From contig MU603211.1 of assembly GCA_025201865.1 (NCBI GenBank), forward strand, positions 1 through 14,758: DNA of 14,758 nt, given 5' to 3'. The first letter of the stretch is position 1. Every line of letters begins with the position of its first letter. Shown in pieces: positions 9,508 through 14,758 of this stretch. This stretch comes from Ramicandelaber brevisporus (lineage: Eukaryota; Kickxellomycota; Ramicandelaberales; Ramicandelaberaceae). Made by a program: the position numbers and the translations under genes. The notes under the pieces are model-generated. The model was not told the DNA's origin and searched no databases. It saw nothing but the letters and a program-made list of their open reading frames with translations.

Positions 9508-11133
9508 CAGAAGCAGAAGAAGAGCAAGAAGAACCCACAGGATACTGAGAAGCTGATTCCTGGACTTGATCAGTCGGTGGAGGAGGTGTACAAATTGACT
9601 CTCGAAGCTTCCTCTGGTGTGCCATCCAAGAGCCGGACTCAGCGGCATGGAGCATATGCCATTGGTGGTCAATACTGTAGAATCACATTTCCGAGCAATC
9701 CACCTGCGTTGTTTATTCCCGGGCGGTCTCGTCTGAAGCTATCCACTGCTCCATTTCTGCCGCCGCCACTACCATCACCGCCTACATTGCGGGTTCTACC
9801 GGCCTTGATTCCAAAGGCTGTAGACACTCTTGTCCGTTCACAGAAGCCGTCTGCTCAGCGTCCAGTTCCCGTGCCAGTTTCAGCCACCCAGCTGCGCCGT
9901 CCTGTGCTCACACCTGTTCCACCACCGGTCAAGCGCCAAACCAAGCTCTCACTCAAGCACCATCCGCCAGATCAAGCTGGTCCTGAGCATGTAAAACGAA
10001 GCCGTGTGTCGTCTTCAGCTCCGGCTGATTCATCTCCAGCGCCAGCTGCCCCATCCACATCCCAACCATCTATTCCTGGTTCGCTTCCAGCGTCATCCCC
10101 AATTGCGTTCAGTATTACTCCCCGCCAAGCGCCATCGACTTTGCGCTCAGCTCCATTGTTTGCAGCTGCTACTTCTGCGACTCCATCTAGACGTGGAAGA
10201 GGTCGGCGGCCGCCGGTTGTCTCGCCTGTCCAGCATCACAAGAAGTCTGATCAGCCAAGTGTGGTCAAGTTAATTCAGGCGGCTGTTAAGGCTACTGCTG
10301 ATAAGGCTACTGCTGATAAGGCTACTGCTGATAAGCGCCACTCTCGCGTTCCATCTGACACGCCATCTGATCTCCAAGTGATTTCGCAAGGCCGAACGAG
10401 TGTGCCACCTCGAGTTCTTCCCCGTCATCATGGTTCAGCTGTGCAGGCTGATGGCATTCAAGCACTCCGCAATGTTCCGGACCTGACGATTTCACAGTTG
10501 ACTAGTCCGACTTCTCAGCGTGATGCCCTCAACTCGATGATCGGTAGTGAGTGGATTGATGGTGTAGCCATATATGCTGCCACGCAGTCTCTCATCGTCG
10601 AGCACCAGCGCAGAGACGTCATTGTGTTTGATACAGAAACCGTCACAGTGGCTATGGGTAATGATCACCCTGATTACGCAATCAAAGCGCTTGACGCCCA
10701 CTTCAGATTTGCGAGCCAGTCCATGCCCGTCACTACTGGGTATATGTTTATTAACCAGGGTGGTCGGCATTGGGTTCTAGCCATATTCGAGTTTGAGCAT
10801 CACAAGATCACCTATTTAGATCCGCTGCATTTCCGGTGTAATCCACTCTGGGAACCAAGACTGAAGGAACTGTTCAAGTCCATGACTGGCAATGAATGTT
10901 CTAATTTCATCACGACCCCCGAGACGGCAGCCATGCAATATGATAACTTCAACTGCGGTCTATACTGCTATCGGTATGCTGTATCCCATCTCAGTCAAAT
11001 GGCTGGTCACCAGGTAGCCCTTTACCGGCTTCCACTTGATATAGATATCGACGAGTACCGTGTAGAAATGCGTAACCGTGTACTTGGTTTCTTTGAATCC
11101 ATCAACTACGTTCCTGACGTTAATGATATTTGA
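5467..11133 (+). CDS. 1888-residue zinc-finger / Myb-like / Ulp1-type cysteine protease protein
   Basis: Single intact frame. Residues 16-41 form a C2HC-like motif (CPVC, H35, C41) and residues 89-105 a second one (C89, C92, H101, C105). Residues about 120-325 are acidic and Ala/Thr-rich low complexity. Residues about 400-1150 are a globular-looking core that I do not recognise (for example GRCEWRIRLD at 802-811). Residues about 1257-1332 look Myb/SANT-like (VWTDERVLLLK at 1259, then LTVEQIYNKLKQ at 1316). A run of 15 Gln (1334-1348) and a Lys-rich patch follow, then a Pro/Ser-rich linker (about 1390-1600) with RRGRGRR at 1575-1581, like an AT-hook, and three ATADK repeats. Residues about 1673-1880 are a Ulp1/C48-type domain: H1768 (RHW), D1785 (YLDP), Q1824 and C1830 (QYDNFNCG). 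Members of that family cleave SUMO-like modifiers or act inside transposon proteins. DNA binding is inferred. It may be a transposon protein or a domesticated gene; no terminal inverted repeats were found flanking it. Confidence 0.85.
5905..5934 (+). repeat. Two tandem 15-bp units in the coding region
   Basis: GATACTGTGGYTGAT occurs twice in tandem and differs at one base (GTT versus GCT codon). It encodes DTVVD then DTVAD in the acidic low-complexity part of the main protein (residues 147-156). It is an in-frame micro-duplication. Confidence 0.7.
9466..9510 (+). repeat. CAG/CAA run encoding 15 glutamines
   Basis: Fifteen consecutive CAG or CAA codons encode residues 1334-1348 of the main protein, directly after the Myb/SANT-like helices and before a Lys-rich patch (KQKKSKK). 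CAA interruptions break the pure CAG run, which is typical of a somewhat stabilised repeat. Its length is likely to vary between strains. On the opposite strand the same run produces a misleading Leu/Ala-rich frame. Confidence 0.95.
10288..10335 (+). repeat. Three tandem 15-bp units (ATADK repeats)
   Basis: The unit AAGGCTACTGCTGAT is repeated three times without mismatch (10288-10302, 10303-10317, 10318-10332) and is followed by AAG. It encodes K-ATADK-ATADK-ATADK at residues 1608-1623, in the linker between the AT-hook-like patch and the protease domain. Identical units imply recent expansion. Confidence 0.95.
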
Positions 11134-11141
11134 TGAGCTTG

Positions 11142-11147
11142 AATAAA
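11142..11147 (+). terminator. AATAAA polyadenylation signal of the main gene
   Basis: AATAAA lies nine bases... after the stop codon region (stop at 11131-11133), so the 3' UTR would be very short if this signal is used. A second cluster of overlapping AATAAA hexamers sits at 11267-11282 and would give a 3' UTR of roughly 150 bases. Either could serve; the transcript end is not visible from sequence alone. Confidence 0.5.
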
Positions 11148-11200
11148 CATGTTTTGATTATAGTGTATTTTTAATAATATTCATATCTAGTAACAATAGT

Positions 11201-11236
11201 TCTCTCTCTATCTCTGTGTGTGCGTGCGTGTGTGTT
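11201..11236. repeat. CT/GT microsatellite in the 3' flank
   Basis: A run of CT dinucleotides passes into GT/GC dinucleotides (TCTCTCTC then GTGTGTGCGTGCGTGTGTG). It lies between the two candidate polyadenylation signals of the main gene. It is a simple repeat with no coding role. Confidence 0.8.
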
Positions 11237-11266
11237 TTGGTGTTAAGTCCTAACTTTGCCAAAAAA

Positions 11267-11282
11267 AATAAATAAAAATAAA
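11267..11282 (+). terminator. Cluster of AATAAA hexamers
   Basis: Three AATAAA hexamers occur within 16 bases (starting at 11267, 11271 and 11277) in an A-rich stretch. They may be the distal polyadenylation site of the main gene, or simply A-rich sequence. Confidence 0.35.
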
Positions 11283-11284
11283 AC

Positions 11285-12112
11285 TGCAACGACAACAACA
11301 ATGACAGCAGCAGCAACAACTATCACGATGTACATCGTCGTTACTCCCTGAGCAGCCGCAGGCACAAAGCCGCTCTGCAACTACAACCGGCGATCGTCCG
11401 TTTAGCTTGATCATTCTCAGAAACAGCTGCCACTAGGGCCGATCCTCGTCTCTCCATCAACATCTGTCTCAATCACAAGTTGCTCAAGTATCGACGTTTC
11501 TCTCAGCCAACAGCAGCAACAACAATAGCAACAGCAAAGGCAAGAGCGTAGCTGCGTGTTGATACGACATTTGTATCTCCAGTTCGTCACCAATACCACC
11601 ATGTCCCACATTGCAGCAGCTCTTATACTGTAATTGACGGCTACGATGTGATGTTTTGCGACACGATAGATACTGGCACCACTACAACTGCAGCTACAAA
11701 CAATGTTGTTGCTGATCTGGCTGTCAAGTATATTGGCAAAGATGAGCTGCAGACATTAACATGTTACGCTCCAGTAGTACCCAACCACCAAGAACGCATC
11801 AAGCAACACTACAACTACGACTGCACCTACCTCACCTGATACAGCCAGTACAGTAACTAGTCATGTAACTAACGCTGAAGCTTATGAGGTATACCGATCC
11901 GAATATGGATAACAAAGCGGCGTTTAGCACAGCAGCAGTAGCGATCGTACTACATTCACAGTGCTCATAAGTGACTCTGGCTGGTTAGAGTTGCGACCTC
12001 GGTCAACAAGTTCCACCACAAGCAACCACACCAGTACACTGGCATGAACTGCAACGGATGTCGCACACAAGCTACAGCTGCAGACGACACTATCCATCAC
12101 TTTTGCTTTGAA
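11285..12112 (+). pseudogene. LINE ORF2 relic: endonuclease-like part and zinc-knuckle part
   Basis: One plus frame is open from about 11285 to the TGA at about 11837 with only two internal stops (about 11409 and 11549). Its later part reads NVVADLAVKYIGKDELQTL followed by CYAPVVPNHQERIKQHY. This fits the apurinic-type endonuclease of LINE ORF2, where a strand and turn lead to a YAP motif followed by an Arg-containing helix. After a damaged gap, 11975-12112 reads CNGCRTQATAADDTIHHF then CFECPRAHSTW, a clean C-x2-C...H...C zinc knuckle of the LINE C terminus, closed by TAA. The whole RT domain between these parts is missing (only about 130 bases separate them), so the copy carries a large internal deletion. 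It lies just downstream of the main gene and in the same direction. Confidence 0.6.
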
Positions 12113-12491
12113 TGCCCACGAGCACACTCAACTTGGTAAGCTGTCACCAAGTCCCTTCGGCCAGCACACACATACACCGGCAAAGGAGCCACATGAAAAC
12201 GACACTTGCATGAAGCAGCCAACAATCCGAAACTGGAACATTGTATGGTCGGGCGTGATCGCCACATCATCAACCATCTCTGTGATGATGCGGCAGATCA
12301 GCAGACCACACATTGAGGTCAACGATGCTGAACATCCAGTGAATGTCACCGCTGGAGGCATCCTTTGCCGCGCCATCCACAAGGTTGAGCGGCGTTTCAA
12401 GATCCATCTGTATGCTGAAACCAAGACCATCACCGAGCGTCTGTCACCAAAGAAGCGATGTACTGAAAGGGGATTCAAACTCTATCACTAA
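12113..12491 (+). other. Possible C-terminal tail of the LINE relic
   Basis: A plus frame continues from 12108 to 12491 without a stop and ends in a basic stretch (KKRCTERGFKLYH). Its position right after the zinc knuckle agrees with the tail of a LINE polymerase, but no motif confirms it, and the minus strand is equally open here (12128-12478). Confidence 0.25.
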
Positions 12492-13274
12492 CAGTTATGC
12501 TTTGACGCTGGTATATCGACAGCACCTCGAGTCGCATTCAGCTTCACGGCACACTATTAAACCCAAACTATAGTTCACTTACATTCAAAGCTACCACTAA
12601 ATGTGCTGTTTGTTTACATTCGAACCATTGTTTATTTTTTCGCGCACGTTCCCTTCTCTCTCCTGTACTTGCACGCAATCCTCATTTTTTGGACCAGCTA
12701 TGATTGAAGATTGACGAACTGCAACACGCACAGCACGCACAGTCATGGCCAGCATAGCCACAATCGAGTGTCTCCATGTCTAGCACTTCTTCCAGCTTCG
12801 AGATCAGCGACCTTGCAAACTGCAGCACACAGCGTAACCAGCAGCCGTCGTCGCAGCACTAGTGAGTAGAGTCAGCTTTATCACACCACTCACTACTACT
12901 GTCGTTTAGCACTACATCGTCTTCACCATCGATCCTCAATATCAGCTAGAGCATTGGCAGCAGCAATGTGCAGAATTTGTTTAACGTAACCCGGTAGTAT
13001 TGGAAGCAGCAAACCAGACTGTTGACTAGTAGGATGGCTATTGACAGCGCAGGCTGCAACACATGTCTCTATTAGTTCAGCAGTGTCATAGATAACGTGT
13101 AATCAGTCTTTATCGTATATCTATCCTTGTCTATCGTTGTATATGGGATATACATGCTAGCAGTAGAGTGAGCCAACAGTTGCATTTATGCTTTATATCA
13201 TCAACACATGTTGAATGATCACAATCAAGTAGGCTGCAAGTTACAAAAGACTGTCTTTGTGGTAGAATGTATGC
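12492..13274. other. No gene seen; one coding-like stretch with stops
   Basis: From about 12744 to 13030 one plus frame reads like protein (for example ASIATIECLHV and HYIVFTIDPQYQLEHWQQQ) but contains at least four stops (TAG and TAA). I do not recognise it; it could be another transposon remnant. The rest, including 13030-13270, shows nothing. Confidence 0.3.
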
Positions 13275-14055
13275 TTGACCTGGCAAATAGTAGTCTTCTA
13301 CTTGAATGGTAATGGTGTTCACTTCATGGTGCAAAATAATATACACGTCGACAACATACTACACACTATTCAACACATCCTCTGCCAGTGTCGCCTTTGT
13401 CTGGCAATGAGGAAGAGTATCAGCAACTACATATTCCTCAATCCCACGAAGGTGATAGACAAAGTCAGAATTATCCACATTGATACTCTCGTCTCCCAGG
13501 TTGCACGTTGCCCACAATACTCGATTCAAGCCAATGGCAAACAGTCACCTCTGGCATGTGCTTGGAGCTGCTGCTCACATGTAACCAGTCCATCTGCCTA
13601 TCCAAGTGGAAAGGTGCTACTTGCAGATCACCGTTATACAAGACAAGCATCTGCCTGTGGTTGCTGCATTCACAGACTCCAAGCTCGTTCCACGGCCCAT
13701 CAGGTTCAAGCATACTCAATGGGTCCACCACATTCCGCCAAGTATGGTTTCATTGTTCTAACTGCTGATGCTTGATCCCAGGTCATCAGAAATGAGACCC
13801 TCAGAGGTTGACCGACACCTATCTATGCCGTGATACTGCGAGAAAAGATTGGCTGCACTACTTGCCAGTGTGCTCAAGAGTCAAGGCGTACTGACCATTA
13901 GCCATAGCCGTGTAAGTGGTGGCAGGTCCATCGATCCATCCGATGCTGACATCATTGCTAGATGCGACAGTATGCTCGGTCAGATTCCGGAGGTCAACTC
14001 TATAGAGAGCAAGTATGCAATTGTAGTTGCACGATACAGAGTTGATCATAGAGGA
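13275..14055 (+). pseudogene. LINE ORF2 relic, C-terminal half, related to the minus-strand copy
   Basis: Motifs of the same LINE family appear in order across shifted frames. NNIHVDNI (about 13340) resembles YSIHIDSI of the relic at 2290-3113. ITVIQDKHLPV (about 13630) matches PVTVEQAKHLPV of the minus-strand relic. WVHHIPPSMVSLF-stop-LL (about 13720) matches RHIPPMKIALFYLL. CRDTARKDWLHYLPVCSRVKAY (about 13825-13890) matches the minus-strand zinc-knuckle region, with its final Trp codon turned into TGA. PLAIAV follows where the other copy has SLIASI. At least four stops and two frame changes are needed to read it. DNA identity to 3542-3594 is about 45 of 53 bases around the knuckle. Confidence 0.6.
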
Positions 14056-14099
14056 GTGTCCTGGCATCGTGCATGGCAACCGTATTGTTGATCACATCA

Positions 14100-14443
14100 A
14101 CCTCAGCTGTCAAACAGAGTGTATTGATCAAAGGTGTCATGCAACTCAAATATAGACAGAACAGCATAGTATTTAGTCCTTCAAGCAAACTACTACATTG
14201 TAAAACAAGGATTAAGACAAAGAAGGCCAATGCAAGAGTTATTATAAACAAGACAAAAGCTCTCGACAAAATAAAAGTCTTGAGACACAAAAAATGATGC
14301 ATAAGAATTATAATGTAAAACGAAATTGTTACAAGCTATAGTTAAAATAATAGTTAGATTCTATGAAAATAAATATTTAATTAATTACACATGACTGAAT
14401 AACGATAAAAAAAAACAATGACAATGCAATAAAACGAGCAAAC
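14100..14443. other. AT-rich segment with short A run
   Basis: The base composition falls sharply to AT-rich, with an A run at about 14407-14415. No gene is seen. Following a plus-strand LINE relic, this could be the element's 3' UTR and tail remnant, but no target-site duplication was identified to prove it. Confidence 0.35.
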
Positions 14444-14758
14444 ACACTCCCGAGAGGGCCAGGGCTAGGTTATCAAGGTCTGGCAACACGCTGGCGGCAA
14501 TAGAAACACGATTGGAGGGCATCTGTGGAAGTTGGCAGTGGAAAGTAGGCTGACCCTGAGGCTGCCCCCACAGGGCACGTCGAGGGTTAGGGTGGAATGC
14601 TTGGTGGAAACTAAAGTGAAGCGTGGATGGACGATTGGAGTGAAAGTGGATGACTGGGAGGCTGTGTGGGGGTGAGAATGGAAGTGTGGCGCGGGAATGC
14701 ACGGCTGGAATACAGGCTGAAGCGTCAAAGGGTCCAACGGCGCATGGCGAGCGACAGG
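14444..14758. other. G-rich segment at the window end
   Basis: From about 14444 the plus strand becomes G-rich with repeated GGTGGAA, GTGGAAG and CGATTGGAG words (CGATTGGAG near 14509 and 14631). Minus-strand frames are open but Pro/His/Ser-rich, as expected from the C-rich complement. One plus frame of about 65 codons (KVWQHAGGNRNTIGGHLWK...) is also open. Neither is recognisable. It may be the edge of another repeat or gene that continues past the window. Confidence 0.3.

Noticed and set aside
9341-9672. Minus-strand frames with poly-Ala or poly-Leu runs
   Set aside because: They are shadows of the CAG run and surrounding coding sequence of the main gene.
939-13030. TAG/TAA read as glutamine (alternative genetic code), or RIP-type mutation, suggested by several in-frame TAG/TAA stops
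   Set aside because: Relics also contain in-frame TGA stops and frame changes, and the 1888-codon gene has no internal TAG or TAA. Ordinary decay explains the pattern; a dinucleotide index would be needed to test RIP.
13330-13500. Integrase-like reading (CQCRLC ... IHIDTL)
   Set aside because: The Cys pair and IHxD motif recall LTR-element integrases, but the order of motifs and the neighbouring HLPV, HIPP and zinc-knuckle matches fit the LINE family better.
14385-14737. Minus-strand Pro/His/Ser-rich frames at the window end
   Set aside because: Their composition follows from the C-rich strand, two frames are open at once, and no motif supports a gene.

Overview
The window looks like nuclear DNA of a eukaryote, probably a fungus-like or other unicellular lineage; I cannot place it more closely. 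The reasons are one very long intronless reading frame with an AATAAA signal just after its stop, remains of LINE-type (non-LTR) retrotransposons, many CAG/CTG triplet runs, and no operon or Shine-Dalgarno structure.

Layout. Positions 1-2290 hold no intact gene: there is an imperfect direct repeat with a spacing of about 307 bp (199-595), degenerate minus-strand coding-like sequence (939-1480) and triplet-rich filler. Positions 2290-3113 (+) carry a decayed LINE ORF2 piece (linker, RT thumb and the GLGIIDP-type region). Positions 3418-3819 (-) carry the C-terminal part of a related element in the opposite direction. Positions 3820-5040 are mostly empty, with one weak endonuclease-like fragment and a GCT/GTT-rich stretch. 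Positions 5086-5329 form a long imperfect inverted repeat (foldback) directly upstream of the main gene.

The main gene (5467-11133, +) encodes 1888 residues: two N-terminal C2HC-type zinc-finger-like motifs, an acidic low-complexity stretch, a large unrecognised core, a Myb/SANT-like helix region followed by polyQ, a Pro/Ser-rich linker with an AT-hook-like basic patch, and a C-terminal Ulp1/C48-type cysteine protease domain with His, Asp, Gln and Cys in the expected order. It is the only intact gene and the most interesting object here.

Positions 11285-12491 (+) and 13275-14050 (+) hold two more LINE relics: an endonuclease-like part plus a zinc-knuckle part, and a C-terminal part with a diverged near-duplicate of the 3418-3819 copy. 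An AT-rich tail with a short A run follows, then a G-rich segment to the end of the window. The relics do not work together with the main gene; they show that an intact frame has been kept, or has recently arrived, within transposon debris.
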